Position numbers and translations under genes: made by a program
The notes under the pieces: model-generated
Database searches by the model: none
What the model was told of the DNA's origin: nothing
Seen by the model: the letters and a program-made list of their open reading frames with translations, nothing else
DNA from: Mucilaginibacter sp. OK268
GTDB lineage: Bacteria > Bacteroidota > Bacteroidia > Sphingobacteriales > Sphingobacteriaceae
Direction of reading: 5' to 3'
DNA length: 64,000 nucleotides
Assembly (NCBI RefSeq): GCF_900103125.1
Contig: NZ_FNJV01000001.1
Location: forward strand, 310,001 to 374,000
Shown here: positions 42,933 through 53,265 of the stretch, piece by piece
Position numbering within the stretch: the stretch's first letter is position 1
How the letters are laid out: each line of letters starts with the position of its first letter

Positions 42933-45443
42933 ATGTATATGAAACCAATTAAACGATATACCATCAAACCCATTTGCATACTGCTTTCTGTATGCTACCT
43001 GATCCTCCTTACCGGGTTGTTTTCCCGGGTTTCGGCCCAGGACCTCAAATCTGCCTTCCCGGTAAAAGGTTACAGGGAAACCGCTGCCAAAGTCAATGAC
43101 CTGGTGCATACCAAACTCAACGTGCGTTTTGACTATAAAAAGCGCTATTTATACGGCAGGGAATGGCTTACCCTGCATCCTCATTTTTATCCGACCGACA
43201 CCCTTCGTCTGGATGCCAAAGGGATGGATATTCATACGCTGGCGATCCTGAAAAATGGTAAAAATATACCCTTGCATTTTTCTTATGACAGTCTGAGCTT
43301 AAATATCAAACTGGATAAGGTTTACGATCCATTCGAAAATTACACGCTGTATATCGCTTATACGGCGAAGCCCGAAGAATTGAAGGGAAGGCGAAATAAC
43401 GAACACGGCTTGTATTTTGTTAACCCGGACGGTACCGAAAAGGATAAGCCAACGCAAGTCTGGACACTGGGCGAACCGGAAAACAATTCTTGCTGGTTCC
43501 CAACGATCGACAAGCCGAATCAAAAAACCACCCAAGAGATCAGCATGACCGTTCCCGGCAAATATGTGACCTTATCCAACGGCCGCCTGGCATCGCAGAA
43601 GAATAACGCTGACGGTACCCGTACCGATACCTGGAAGATGGAGCTGCCCCATTCACCCTACCTTTTCATGATGGCAGTAGGTGATTTTAAGATCATTAAG
43701 GATAGCTGGCACGGAAAGGAAGTTAGCTACTACCTGGAGCCGAAATACGCCCCCTACGCGAAAGATAATTTCGGAGTTATACCAGAAGCCATTGATTTTT
43801 TCGCCAAAACTTTAGGGGTGGACTTTCCCTGGAACAAATATGCAGAGGTGTCCGTCCGTGATTATGTAGGCGGGGCGATGGAAAACACCACTGCAGCTAT
43901 ATTCGGTAACGTTTCTACCAGAAGAGAACTGGCCGATAGTTATTACAATTCGGGCATGGAACATGAGCTGTTCCACCAGTGGTTTGGCGACTATGTGACC
44001 TGTGAAAGCTGGAGCAATATTACCCTCAATGAATCCTTTGCTGATTTTGGGGAACTGATCTGGCTGGAGCACAAATACGGCAAGGATGCAGCGGATGCAC
44101 ATCTCCAAAACGGGTTGCAGAACTACGTGGACCGGCAGGATGCCCGTACCAAAAATCTGGTCACTTTTTATTATACAAATCCCAAAGACCCATTTGGCAT
44201 TACGTATTCTAAAGGCGGGCGCATTTTAAATATGCTGCGCAACTACCTGGGCGATGCGGCATTTTATAAGGGCCTGCACCTTTACCTGGCCACCTACGCC
44301 TTTAAAAACGCCGAAGTACCACAATTGAGAATGGCGCTGGAAGAAGCCAGCGGCCTCGACCTGAACTGGTTCTTTAACCAATGGTATTATGGCGCGGGCC
44401 ATCCGGTACTGGATATCCGCTACCAATGGGACGAGGCGGCAAAAACGCAAAAGGTTTTCGTGCAGCAAACCCAGGATGGGACCGCTTTTACTTTACCCAT
44501 CGCAGTGGATGTGTATGTTAATGGCGTAAAAGAACGACATAAGATCTGGCTCCGCAGTCATTCAGATACCTTAGTGTTTAAAACGTCCTCAAAACCCGAC
44601 CTGGTTAATGTTGATGCGGATAAAATGCTGGTTGCAGAGAAGACCGATCATAAGACCCTGGCAGAGTTGGTCTACCAATATTTCCATGCGCCGCTTTACC
44701 TGGACCGCTATGAAGCCATGAACCTTGCAGAAAAGAACGCAGATGGCCCGGAGGCGCAGCGCGTGCTGATAGCTGCTTTAAAAGACCCTTTCTCAGGCTT
44801 GCGCCGCAAAGCGATCTGGGCACTTAATCAAAACAAGGAAGATATCCGTAATATGAACGCCACGCTGCGGGATGCCGCTTTGCCTTTGCTGGTAAATATT
44901 ACCCGGACAGACCCGAACAATTTAGTGCAGGCAGATGCGATCAATACGCTCTCAGTATTGAAGGACCCGGCCTACCTGAACCTGTTCAGGCAAAGGCTCA
45001 ACAGTCCATCATATTCGGTATCCGGAGCCGCTCTTAACGGGATCATCCGCATAGATCCGGCATTGGGCTTGAGTTTAGCCAAACAATTTGAAAACGACAA
45101 CGAGGGGCAACTGAGCCAGGCGATCATCAGCGTGTATGCGGATCAGGGCGGGGATGCTCAATGGCCCTTTGTTTACCAGCGTTATCATGAAGCCGAAATA
45201 CAGAACCAGATCCACGTGTCTAAAGCATTTTCGGGGATGATAGGCCACCTAACCAGGCCGGAAGCCGTTTTACAAGGTATTGAGGAACTCAAACAAGTGG
45301 CTATCCGGTACAAGGGCGATGGCGTGGCCCCTTTCATGATCAAGATGCTGGACAGCATCAAAGACCAGCGTACCCGGCTCAACGATGCTGCCGGTGCTAA
45401 AGCATCCGCGGATGCCATTCAGCAAATCAATGATGCCAAATAA
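42933..45443 (+). CDS. M1-family zinc metallopeptidase (aminopeptidase N-like)
   Basis: 836 residues; start at 42933 or the in-frame ATG at 42939. Signal peptide ends near RVSAQ. N-terminal saddle domain, then the exopeptidase motif GAMEN (314-318), zinc site HELFH (344-348) with third ligand E367 in NESFADFG. The C-terminal third is HEAT-like helical repeats. It is a periplasmic or secreted aminopeptidase that trims peptides. It probably belongs to the sigma-factor operon upstream (86-bp gap) and ends exactly where the S41 peptidase frame opens. Confidence 0.93.
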   Translation: MYMKPIKRYTIKPICILLSVCYLILLTGLFSRVSAQDLKSAFPVKGYRETAAKVNDLVHTKLNVRFDYKKRYLYGREWLTLHPHFYPTDTLRLDAKGMDIHTLAILKNGKNIPLHFSYDSLSLNIKLDKVYDPFENYTLYIAYTAKPEELKGRRNNEHGLYFVNPDGTEKDKPTQVWTLGEPENNSCWFPTIDKPNQKTTQEISMTVPGKYVTLSNGRLASQKNNADGTRTDTWKMELPHSPYLFMMAVGDFKIIKDSWHGKEVSYYLEPKYAPYAKDNFGVIPEAIDFFAKTLGVDFPWNKYAEVSVRDYVGGAMENTTAAIFGNVSTRRELADSYYNSGMEHELFHQWFGDYVTCESWSNITLNESFADFGELIWLEHKYGKDAADAHLQNGLQNYVDRQDARTKNLVTFYYTNPKDPFGITYSKGGRILNMLRNYLGDAAFYKGLHLYLATYAFKNAEVPQLRMALEEASGLDLNWFFNQWYYGAGHPVLDIRYQWDEAAKTQKVFVQQTQDGTAFTLPIAVDVYVNGVKERHKIWLRSHSDTLVFKTSSKPDLVNVDADKMLVAEKTDHKTLAELVYQYFHAPLYLDRYEAMNLAEKNADGPEAQRVLIAALKDPFSGLRRKAIWALNQNKEDIRNMNATLRDAALPLLVNITRTDPNNLVQADAINTLSVLKDPAYLNLFRQRLNSPSYSVSGAALNGIIRIDPALGLSLAKQFENDNEGQLSQAIISVYADQGGDAQWPFVYQRYHEAEIQNQIHVSKAFSGMIGHLTRPEAVLQGIEELKQVAIRYKGDGVAPFMIKMLDSIKDQRTRLNDAAGAKASADAIQQINDAK

Positions 45444-45469
45444 TGATATTTACATTAAATACGAATGCG

Positions 45470-46837
45470 ATGAAACTCCTGTCAAAACCAATAATACTAA
45501 TACTTTTTCTATTATTTATCCTTTTTAGAACTGCTTTTGCGCAATCTGTAAATGATATTTCAAAACAGATTGCGCCCGAATTGCTGCAACAGGATTTCAC
45601 CGCGTTGCGCGACACACTGCAAAAAATACATGCCGGGCTATACCGCTATAAAAGCAAAGCGGAAATGGACAGGCTGTTTGACCGCTATTTCAAAGAGCTG
45701 GACCATCCGATGAACGAAGTGGCTTATTTCGCGATCATCAGCCAGCTGATCAGCGGGATAGAGGACGGACATACCGAATGCTTTCTGCCAAAGGACTTTA
45801 TCAACCAGTTCATAACTCAGGTCAAGCTGTTCCCGATCCAGCCCAGGTTCATTGGCAACAACGCCTATGTGCCCTGCAATACCAGGGAGTTACCGGCAGG
45901 GACAGAGATCATATCTATTGATCATCGAAGCATTGGCACAATCAGGAAGCGGCTATTTGAACACTTATCATCCGATGGCCGTATCCAGACAGAAAAATAT
46001 GTCAAGGTCAATGACGGCCATGATCCCTTTGCCTATTTGTATAACGTGGTTTATGGAATTAAGGAAAATTTTGAAATAAAATATAAAACAGTCGGAGGTG
46101 CCACGGCGGTAAAAACCATTGCAGCGGATTATTTTAAAAACATGGAATGCCCTCCTCCTGGGAGGGTTATACCCAATCGTTACCTGGAGTTGGCTTATCA
46201 GCCAGGTAATGTTGCTGTGATGACCATCCGGACCTTTGCTAATGAATACCTGGTTCAGACCAAAGAAAACCTCGCTGACTTTTTAGCCGCATCATTTAAG
46301 GAGCTGGAGAATAAAAAGATTGGCAGCCTGATCATTGACCTGCGGGAAAATGGCGGCGGTGACGACAGCAACGGGGCTTTGCTTTACAGTTACCTGACGG
46401 ATCACCCGTTTGCCTATTATGCCTCCCTGAGTTCAACTACGAAAGCCATAAAGGACCATCCCGACCTGGTGGAATTACAACAACCGCATAAGGGTAATTA
46501 TAAGGGAAAGGTCGTTTTCCTTACCAGTGGTAAAAGCTTTTCCGGCGCAGCTGAATTTTCATCCATTGCCAGATCAAATAATCGGGGTGTTTTTGTCGGT
46601 GAGGAAACCGGGGGCGGCTATTACGGAAATACCTCGGGAAATAAAATAACATTCTTCCTGCCGAACACCCAAATCAAGGTAAATATCCCCGTATTTAAAT
46701 ATGTCATGGCAGTAAAAAAAACCAAACATAAAGACAGGGGAACTATTCCTGATTATTTGATCGTACAGTCTATGAATGATATTATTCAACACCAGGATGT
46801 CCAAATGAATTTCGCGATAGAAATAGCACAGCAATAA
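45470..46837 (+). CDS. S41-family (C-terminal processing type) serine peptidase
   Basis: About 455 residues from the start at 45470 (MKLLSKPIILILFLLF), which gives a proper signal peptide ending at AFAQ; an earlier ATG at 45443 exists. The tail-protease core is visible: strand IGSLIIDLRENGGGDDSNG, catalytic Ser in VVFLTSGKSFSGAAEFS, then VFVGEETGGGYYGNTSG. The N-terminal helical part follows the TSP pattern and no clear PDZ is seen. Follows the M1 peptidase closely, so the operon appears dedicated to peptide breakdown. Confidence 0.9.
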   Translation: MKLLSKPIILILFLLFILFRTAFAQSVNDISKQIAPELLQQDFTALRDTLQKIHAGLYRYKSKAEMDRLFDRYFKELDHPMNEVAYFAIISQLISGIEDGHTECFLPKDFINQFITQVKLFPIQPRFIGNNAYVPCNTRELPAGTEIISIDHRSIGTIRKRLFEHLSSDGRIQTEKYVKVNDGHDPFAYLYNVVYGIKENFEIKYKTVGGATAVKTIAADYFKNMECPPPGRVIPNRYLELAYQPGNVAVMTIRTFANEYLVQTKENLADFLAASFKELENKKIGSLIIDLRENGGGDDSNGALLYSYLTDHPFAYYASLSSTTKAIKDHPDLVELQQPHKGNYKGKVVFLTSGKSFSGAAEFSSIARSNNRGVFVGEETGGGYYGNTSGNKITFFLPNTQIKVNIPVFKYVMAVKKTKHKDRGTIPDYLIVQSMNDIIQHQDVQMNFAIEIAQQ

Positions 46838-47053
46838 GAATTTACCTTAAACAAAAAGACTTATATCCCATTTCGGCTATTTACATAAAAGAAAAAGCAA
46901 TTCTCAACTTATAAAGCTCAATTAGGAGTGCCATTTTAATCGTCTATACGAAAATCATCTCTGCAACCTAACCCAATTAATTAAAGAAAAAGCAGGCTTT
47001 TTTCATGCTTATGATATAGGCTATAGGTGGTCAATAGAGAAATGGAGCCCTTT

Positions 47054-47122
47054 TTATGCAACTTGTAGTTTGTTCAATAACACCAGTTGCTCCACCAAAT
47101 GGTTCGAATTATGTCCAGTCTG
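47054..47122 (-). repeat. 69-bp gene-tail block, copy B
   Basis: Encodes QTGHNSNHLVEQLVLLNKL, QVA and stop on the minus strand, starting 12 bp beyond the stop of the serine hydrolase gene and on the same strand. Differences from the other copies are mostly at third codon positions. The rest of 46838-47133 holds nothing else. Confidence 0.85.
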
Positions 47123-47133
47123 GGGATGAAAAT

Positions 47134-48621
47134 CTAATTTGAAGTAAGTTTCCTTATTTGTTCTGCAGCATTTTTATTATTTGGATTTAGCTGGATTGAT
47201 TTTTTATAATTGGTGAGTGCCTCGGGTTTATTACCGGCTATCTCCAATACTTCTGCATAGCTATCATAGGCATTAGCACTGCCCGGATAGAGGATCGTAT
47301 TCAATTTAAAGATATTAAGTGCTTCGGAAGTTTTCTTTTGATTCAACAACTGGTATCCCCAGGTGTTAAGTGAATTTTCTTCCAACCGGAAAGAAGTATC
47401 TCGTTTTTTTAAATAAGAAGCAACAGAAACAGCCTTATCAAAACCTTTTGTTAATAATTGGGCTCTTAATTTTTTAAGGTTCGGAGCTAAGCCAAAACCA
47501 TTTGCCTCATGCATATCGGGGATATAGTACCCGGCGATTTCGTCGATGAACTGATCAGGGTTACCACCCATTAGATTGGTCAATACAACAATGGAAAGAT
47601 CATCTTTTAGGTAAACAAACAGTGCAGACCTGCCGCCGCCTACCGGGCCTACAGCAGGATGCTCATCCCTGGTAACTGTTGGCCATCCCAAAGCATAACC
47701 ATTGGTTAGTCCGTTAAATCCGCCTATTTTTCCATTATTCAGGATCGCCGGTTTCCACAGGGTTTCAATACTTGCTTTGTCCTTCAATAGCTTACCCTCT
47801 TTTAATGCAATAATCCAAGTAGCCATATCCCCAGCTGTAGACAATATACCAGCTGCGGTTCTAAAAAACAAAGGAAATTGGATATATGCTGTACCAGGCG
47901 TTTTGTTCATCGTAAATTGACCATCAACCATTTTGGTCATCCTATAAGCACCTGCAGTATTTGGAATGACGTCATAAGAGTCTCCGAACCGGGTTAAAGG
48001 CATGCCAGCCACTTTGAATTGTCTTTCTTCAATGAATTGAGTGAAATGCATGCCGCTTAATTTATTGATGATTTGGCCAAGCAATACATAACCTGTTTGG
48101 TTATAACTGAATTTTTCACCTCTATTAAATTCCATTGGCAAGGCTTTTACCTGTTTCAATGCAAGTTTTTCTATTCCATGTCCAAGTACCATTTCATCTT
48201 CGTCAAGTATATCGGGCAATCCGGAAGTATGCGTCAACACCTGTTGTAAAGTAATTTTTTGCCATGCAACAGGCAAGCTATCCAGGTACATGGATATAGG
48301 GTCTGTGATTTTGAGTTTTCCTTCCTCGGCCAATTGCATAATAGCCACACCTGTGAAGGCTTTTGTGATAGAGTTTATAGAAAAGATACTTTTATCGGTA
48401 GCAGCAATATTATATTCAAGATTAGCTGTACCATATGTTGTTGTTTTAATGATCTTGTTATTGTGTATTATAGCAAGTTGCAATGCAGGGATATGTTTCT
48501 GATGCATCTTTTGTTTAATAAACACATCAATGCTGTCGGATGTAAGGTTTTGTGCTTGCGAAGAAATTGGTGTGAGAAAAGCTGCAACTAAAAGGATTTT
48601 GATAGTATTTGTAAAGTTCAT
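47134..48621 (-). CDS. Serine hydrolase (class C beta-lactamase fold) with TPR tail
   Basis: 495 residues. Signal peptide ending at SSQAQ. Catalytic S84-x-x-K87 (SINSITKAFTG), second motif FSYNQTGY (Tyr general base), and a C-terminal HPAVGPVGGGRSAL segment near the third motif. The last about 100 residues are TPR-like (LNIFKLNTILYPGSANAYDS, then YKKSIQLNPNNKNA). Typically acts as an esterase or D-aminopeptidase rather than a resistance enzyme. It stands alone between repeat copies B and C. Confidence 0.9.
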   Translation of the reverse strand: MNFTNTIKILLVAAFLTPISSQAQNLTSDSIDVFIKQKMHQKHIPALQLAIIHNNKIIKTTTYGTANLEYNIAATDKSIFSINSITKAFTGVAIMQLAEEGKLKITDPISMYLDSLPVAWQKITLQQVLTHTSGLPDILDEDEMVLGHGIEKLALKQVKALPMEFNRGEKFSYNQTGYVLLGQIINKLSGMHFTQFIEERQFKVAGMPLTRFGDSYDVIPNTAGAYRMTKMVDGQFTMNKTPGTAYIQFPLFFRTAAGILSTAGDMATWIIALKEGKLLKDKASIETLWKPAILNNGKIGGFNGLTNGYALGWPTVTRDEHPAVGPVGGGRSALFVYLKDDLSIVVLTNLMGGNPDQFIDEIAGYYIPDMHEANGFGLAPNLKKLRAQLLTKGFDKAVSVASYLKKRDTSFRLEENSLNTWGYQLLNQKKTSEALNIFKLNTILYPGSANAYDSYAEVLEIAGNKPEALTNYKKSIQLNPNNKNAAEQIRKLTSN

Positions 48622-48840
48622 AAATATAAAGTATGCTTGTAAGATATCCGATTTTGCCCTATGTTACACCACGAAATAAGATTTTATTTTGGAATAGTGA
48701 ATGGGTTTTTATGAACAAAAATCACGAAAATAATCTATGTTCAGCTAGATCTCGATGTTTTCACCGAATTATAAGAAAACAAAAAGCCGCTCAACTTTCG
48801 CAAAGAATCTTCGTAGGTCACACCGGAATTGACTACTGTC

Positions 48841-48909
48841 CTAAGCAATCTGTAATCCGTTCAAAATCATCAGTTGTTCAATCAAATGGTTCGAGTTATG
48901 TCCAGTCTG
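48841..48909 (-). repeat. 69-bp gene-tail block, copy C
   Basis: Encodes QTGHNSNHLIEQLMILNGL, QIA and stop (TAG) on the minus strand, with the same 22-residue length as the other copies. A perfect 32-bp palindrome begins 8 bp beyond its 5' side. Confidence 0.85.
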
Positions 48910-48916
48910 GGGAGCG

Positions 48917-48948
48917 AAATGGCTTTTACGATATCGTAAAAGCCATTT
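48917..48948 (+). terminator. Perfect 32-bp palindrome followed by T-run
   Basis: AAATGGCTTTTACGAT (48917-48932) is followed immediately by its exact reverse complement, then TT and an AT-rich stretch. It can act as a terminator on the plus strand, though no plus-strand gene precedes it. Elsewhere in 48622-49297 there is a second strong hairpin (GGAGGGCACAT/ATGTGCCCTCC, 49196-49218) and no supported gene. Confidence 0.6.
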
Positions 48949-49297
48949 TTAATTTTATCCCATTTTTAAACCTGCGTTTAAGTGAAATAGGGGCACATTT
49001 TGGTTCAAGCCCATTCTCCTTACGGGCAGTGGGCAAATATATTAACGATTTTTTTATTTTAATTTACTGTTTTACAGGTAATTATTTGATTTTTTATAGT
49101 AGTTGATTTTCTGGAAGAAATTTAATGAGGACATTGCATTGCTATCCGCCCGATGCTAAACCCTGGTCCTGGCGGGAAATACTGGTCAAAGAGCCGGAGG
49201 GCACATCATGTGCCCTCCCTGTAGTTATGCTTTAGATACTTGCTATCCTGTTTAAATGCCAAATACAGTTGCCATGCTAATTTTTAGTCTTACCCAT

Positions 49298-49843
49298 TTA
49301 ATATTGATCGTAAAATACCAAACTTGCCTTCGCCAGGGTATTTTTATAAATCGTAAATCCGACGCCAGGAGGAAGGGTGCTTGCATTTAATCCCAGTTTA
49401 TCGGTTTTAAGTGCATACACCGTTATAATATATTGGTGTATGCCTGTATTAGCAGGCGGGCAAGGCCCACCATACCCGCCAACACCAAAGTCGGTGAGAG
49501 ATTGTATTGCACCTTTTGGAGCCAGGTTTGCCGAAATCTTTCCGGCATTTGTAACAAGCTCATTAACGTTAGCGGGAATATCGAACATAATCCAATGCCA
49601 CCAACCACTTCCGGTCGGCGCATCACTATCGTACATCGTAATAGCAAAGCTTTTAGTACCTGCCGGAGCGTTTGTCCATGAAAGCTGCGGAGATTGATTT
49701 TGACCGGTACAGCCGGCTCCATTCAGTCTTTCTTTCATGGTAGCCTGCCCCTGCAGGTCTTTACTATAAAGCGTAAATGTCTTCTGGGCAAAACCTGTAG
49801 CTGTGATTAGCAGGAAACAGATGATTAAACTTGTTCTTTTCAT
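49298..49843 (-). CDS. YbhB/YbcL-type (PEBP/Raf kinase inhibitor-like) exported protein
   Basis: 181 residues with a signal peptide ending at GFAQ. PEBP signatures: NQSPQLSWTNAPAGTKSFAI, YDSDAPTGSGWWHWIMFDIP, GGYGGPCPPANTGIHQYIIT. The bacterial family binds anionic or phosphorylated ligands; its physiological role is unsettled. Last gene of a leftward run behind an alpha/beta hydrolase (70-bp gap). Confidence 0.92.
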   Translation of the reverse strand: MKRTSLIICFLLITATGFAQKTFTLYSKDLQGQATMKERLNGAGCTGQNQSPQLSWTNAPAGTKSFAITMYDSDAPTGSGWWHWIMFDIPANVNELVTNAGKISANLAPKGAIQSLTDFGVGGYGGPCPPANTGIHQYIITVYALKTDKLGLNASTLPPGVGFTIYKNTLAKASLVFYDQY

Positions 49844-49913
49844 TTTATTTGTTTCAAAATTGTTAATACGATCCGGCTTCTTAATCGCAGGGCACCGACT
49901 GTCTTCAGGTGTT

Positions 49914-50975
49914 TTATTTTAAATTGGTTTTAAAGAAAGCTTCCAGCTTATCAAAAGGAATCAAATCTGTCCGGTCGTAAAGGTCAACGTGTCCGGCATT
50001 TGGAATTACAACCAATTCCTTCGGCTCCGCAGCCCTTTTATATGCATCAAAACTAAATTCCCTTGAATGGGCATTTGAACCGGTAATAAAAAGCATTGGG
50101 CGCGGCGAAATGGTTTCAATATCATCAAAAGGATAAAAATTCATAAATTTTACTTCCGCAGAATTGGTCCGGTTCTCTGTTTCCATCAGGGTATGTCCCT
50201 TGGGGATATGAATACCACGCTTTGTTCTGTAAAAGTCAAAGAACTCCTTGCGTATTGTATCAGCGTCCGCAGGTAATTTTTCCGGCAGATAATTCATATA
50301 ATTGGGTTTCCCGCCCAAGAAATCAGCATAACGGTGCTCTGCAGCCGCAGCCAGGAATTGCCTGCGCTGTTCAAGTGTTTGCGACTTGTTCAACCCATTG
50401 CGGGTAACAGCACCCATATCATACATACTCACGGTTGCAATTGCTTTCAGCCTCGGATCGATTTTAGCCGCACTCACCACAAAACTTCCGCTACCGCAAA
50501 TTCCGATAATGCCGATGCGCTCTTTGTCAATAAATGAACGTGTACCCAAAAAGTCGACCGCAGCACTGAAGTCCTCGGCATACACATCCGGCAAGACCGC
50601 ATTAATCGGTTTACCCTCACTTTCTCCCCAAAAGGACAGATCTATGGCCAGTGTAATAAATCCACGGTCTGCCAGTGTAGAGGCGTACACATCCGCACCC
50701 TGTTCTTTAACAGCGCCCATTGGATGACCTACGATGATAGCGGGTTGCTTTTGCTTCTGATCGAGATTTTTAGGAATAAAAAAGTGGCCTATAACCTCCA
50801 TCTGATACTGGTTTAAAAAAGAAACCCGGTATAAATTTACCTTATCGCTTACCTTAAAGGTAGTAAAGCCTGTTGCTGAGATCTGTTCCATTTTCAATTT
50901 GTTTTTTTGTGTTTGTGCCTGTATATGTCCTGTCATCATCATTGAGAACAGCACTATTCCTGCTAAGTATTTCAT
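49914..50975 (-). CDS. Alpha/beta hydrolase, dienelactone hydrolase-like, exported
   Basis: 353 residues with a signal peptide ending at IQAQ. Hydrolase core: oxyanion region PAIIVGHPMGAVKEQG, nucleophile elbow IGICGSGSF in which Cys occupies the nucleophile position as in dienelactone hydrolases (the nearby Ser is an alternative), and a late His in IPNAGHVDLYDR. Substrate unknown. 25 bp downstream of the MFS gene and probably in the same operon under the AraC regulator. Confidence 0.88.
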   Translation of the reverse strand: MKYLAGIVLFSMMMTGHIQAQTQKNKLKMEQISATGFTTFKVSDKVNLYRVSFLNQYQMEVIGHFFIPKNLDQKQKQPAIIVGHPMGAVKEQGADVYASTLADRGFITLAIDLSFWGESEGKPINAVLPDVYAEDFSAAVDFLGTRSFIDKERIGIIGICGSGSFVVSAAKIDPRLKAIATVSMYDMGAVTRNGLNKSQTLEQRRQFLAAAAEHRYADFLGGKPNYMNYLPEKLPADADTIRKEFFDFYRTKRGIHIPKGHTLMETENRTNSAEVKFMNFYPFDDIETISPRPMLFITGSNAHSREFSFDAYKRAAEPKELVVIPNAGHVDLYDRTDLIPFDKLEAFFKTNLK

Positions 50976-51000
50976 TGGTCTATGTGTTTAATTATTTATA

Positions 51001-52236
51001 TTATTTGTTTTCTCTTTTCTTAAAGGCCAGCATAGCGGCCAGGGCAGCGACGAACGTAAAAACAGCGCTGGCAAGGAAAACGCCTTTAACGCCGGTGTGA
51101 TCCATCATGATTCCGCCTGATGCCGCACCCGTGGTTATAGCAAGTTGAATAATCGCGATTTGCAAGCCGCCGCCGCTTTCAGTTTCATCCGGTACCGCAC
51201 GTGTCAGCCACGCCGTCCAGCCTACCTGGATTACTCCCAAAAACATTCCCCAAAATGCAGTCAATAAAAAAGCGACCGGGATGATGTTCCCGAATATTGG
51301 CAGAAGAACAGCTACGCCGCACATTAAAAATGGCATAAGGATCAGAGAGCGTTGTAAGCTCCACTCAAAAAGGTATTTCGATAGTACTGTTCCAATAAGA
51401 TTCGCGACACCGAACCCTAGGAGCAAAACGGAAAGCTGGTCATTAGCAACCCCAGTAACTTTCTCCAGGAACGGACGGAGATAAGTAAATAACGATGCAT
51501 AGCCGATGAACATGAAGAACGTCCCCAGCATACCTCCTTTGACAGCGGGGCGCTTCAGCAGTTTTAACACGGAACCTAAACCGGGCGGGTTTTGTGTTGG
51601 CATCGAAGGCAGCGTTGCCGCCTGCCAGACCAGCGCACCTACACTTAGTCCTGATACAATGAAAAAAACGTTTCGCCAACCGAGCAGCGTTCCCAAATAG
51701 CTTCCCAATGGTGCCGCCGCTACTGTGGCAACAGATACTGCCCCAAATATGATGGAGAGTGCTCCGGGAACCAATTTAGGTGGTACCAGGCGCATAGCTG
51801 TCGCTGCGGCCATACCCCAGAATCCGCCGAGCCCGATGCCTAATAAAATTCGGCCAGCCAGCAAAAATGTAAAATTCGGTGAGAGCGCTACCAGGAGGTT
51901 GGATAAGACCTGCAACACGCAAAATGCTAACAGTACCCATCGCCTGTCCGTTTTTTTAGTTAACACGCCCGTAAACAGGCTTGAGGCCATGGCAACTATT
52001 GCCGTTACCGATATTGCCTGACCGGCTGTTCCCTCGCTTATATTTAGGCTTTTAGCCATTGGGGTCAGCAAACTGACTGGCAAGAACTCCGAAATGATCA
52101 GACAAGCTACACCCAGAGAAATAGCGTACACTGCATTCCAGGATGGTTGGAGATCTGCAACAGACGTATCAAATTTTAATTCCGGACTTTCCTTTCCTGC
52201 GATGTTCATAGCATCTGATTTGTTTTTCAGATGCAA
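51001..52236 (-). CDS. MFS efflux transporter, NepI-like
   Basis: 411 residues; the start at 52209 (MNIAGKESPEL) is equally plausible. Twelve membrane helices. The sequence tracks the purine-ribonucleoside efflux pump NepI closely from SEFLPVSLLTPMAKSLNISE through GRILLGIGLGGFWGMAAATA and MRLVPPKLVPGAL to LGSYLGTLLGWRNVFFI. It exports small molecules with proton exchange. The AraC regulator lies 57 bp upstream on the same strand and probably controls it. Confidence 0.9.
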   Translation of the reverse strand: MHLKNKSDAMNIAGKESPELKFDTSVADLQPSWNAVYAISLGVACLIISEFLPVSLLTPMAKSLNISEGTAGQAISVTAIVAMASSLFTGVLTKKTDRRWVLLAFCVLQVLSNLLVALSPNFTFLLAGRILLGIGLGGFWGMAAATAMRLVPPKLVPGALSIIFGAVSVATVAAAPLGSYLGTLLGWRNVFFIVSGLSVGALVWQAATLPSMPTQNPPGLGSVLKLLKRPAVKGGMLGTFFMFIGYASLFTYLRPFLEKVTGVANDQLSVLLLGFGVANLIGTVLSKYLFEWSLQRSLILMPFLMCGVAVLLPIFGNIIPVAFLLTAFWGMFLGVIQVGWTAWLTRAVPDETESGGGLQIAIIQLAITTGAASGGIMMDHTGVKGVFLASAVFTFVAALAAMLAFKKRENK

Positions 52237-52293
52237 AAGTACTGCAGGTGCTGCCGCCCAAGTTAAAAGATTTCAAACCAATACTTAAGAATT

Positions 52294-53172
52294 TCAAATC
52301 TCGGACGCCCTGAAATTGCGGGGATTCGTGCCTGCTAATTTTTTAAAGAAGTTGTTGAAGTAAGAAGGATAATCAAAGCCGAGGGCATAGGCGATGTCAG
52401 AAATGTTCCAATCGGTATGCTGCAGCATGGCCTTGGCCTCATGAAGTACCCGTTCGGATATGTGCGCTGTCGTTGACTTCCCGGTAATTTCATTAACTGA
52501 CCGGTTGAGATAGTTGACATGGACATTTAGGTTCCTGGCATAATCCTGTGCGGTCTTCAATTGCAGGGGACGGTCAGCCGTTTCTATCGGAAACTGACGT
52601 TCAAGCAATTCAAGAAAAACCGATGTGATGCGGGACGCCGCATTTTTATGCTGATCAAAGTTCTCTGAAGGCTGTAATTTAAGTGCCTCATGTATGATAA
52701 GATTGATATAATTACGGATCAGGTCATCTTTGTAAACATAATCTGTGCGTTGTTCTTCAATCATTTTCAGAAAGATGGTATTTAAAAAATCCCGCTGCTG
52801 ATGATTAATTTTTAAGACCGGCGTACCACCAATCTTAAAAAACGGAGATTGTTGTAAGCTTTCGGAGCGCTCAGAAAGCTTTAAAAAATCTTCAGAAAAA
52901 AGACATGTATAACCGACATAAGTGGTTGAAAGCGTCTCCCAGGAATAAGGAATATGGGGATTGCCAAAAAACAACACCGTGTCATTGGCTTCAAAGCTTC
53001 TGTCAGCATAATGAATAATACTTTTGCCGGTCGTTAAGCAAATTTTATAAAAGTCTTTCCGGCTGTAAATGCGTGTGGCGTTACTGTCTTCCTCAATTTT
53101 GAATATATTAAAGCCTTTTAGTTTAAGTTCCTTGTTAAATTCCGAAACTGCGCGAGGCGTTTGATCTTTCAT
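52294..53172 (-). CDS. AraC-family transcriptional regulator
   Basis: About 292 residues from the start at 53172 (MKDQTPRAVSEF); a frame extends to 53193. N-terminal cupin-like ligand domain (YADRSFEANDTVLFFGNPHI) and C-terminal double HTH (LNVHVNYLNRSVNEITGKST, then DWNISDIAYALGFDYPSYFN, then NFFKKLAGTNPRNFR). It is upstream of, and in line with, the NepI-like transporter, hydrolase and PEBP genes, so it likely activates this set in response to a small molecule. Confidence 0.93.
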   Translation of the reverse strand: MKDQTPRAVSEFNKELKLKGFNIFKIEEDSNATRIYSRKDFYKICLTTGKSIIHYADRSFEANDTVLFFGNPHIPYSWETLSTTYVGYTCLFSEDFLKLSERSESLQQSPFFKIGGTPVLKINHQQRDFLNTIFLKMIEEQRTDYVYKDDLIRNYINLIIHEALKLQPSENFDQHKNAASRITSVFLELLERQFPIETADRPLQLKTAQDYARNLNVHVNYLNRSVNEITGKSTTAHISERVLHEAKAMLQHTDWNISDIAYALGFDYPSYFNNFFKKLAGTNPRNFRASEI

Positions 53173-53265
53173 GCACAAAATTATAAAATTCAAACCTGGA
53201 TGTCAAGCAACTTATGCTGAACATTTAGAACTGTGTAGGCGATTAAGGATTTGATGCGCAAGAAA

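Noticed and set aside
48633-49106. 157-residue plus-strand frame
   Set aside because: It runs across tail copy C (antisense) and the 32-bp palindrome, so it is a frame made of repeats.
49125-49235. 36-codon plus-strand frame (…PWSWREILVKEPEG…)
   Set aside because: It looks somewhat protein-like but crosses a strong hairpin and has no ribosome binding site or partner; too weak to call.
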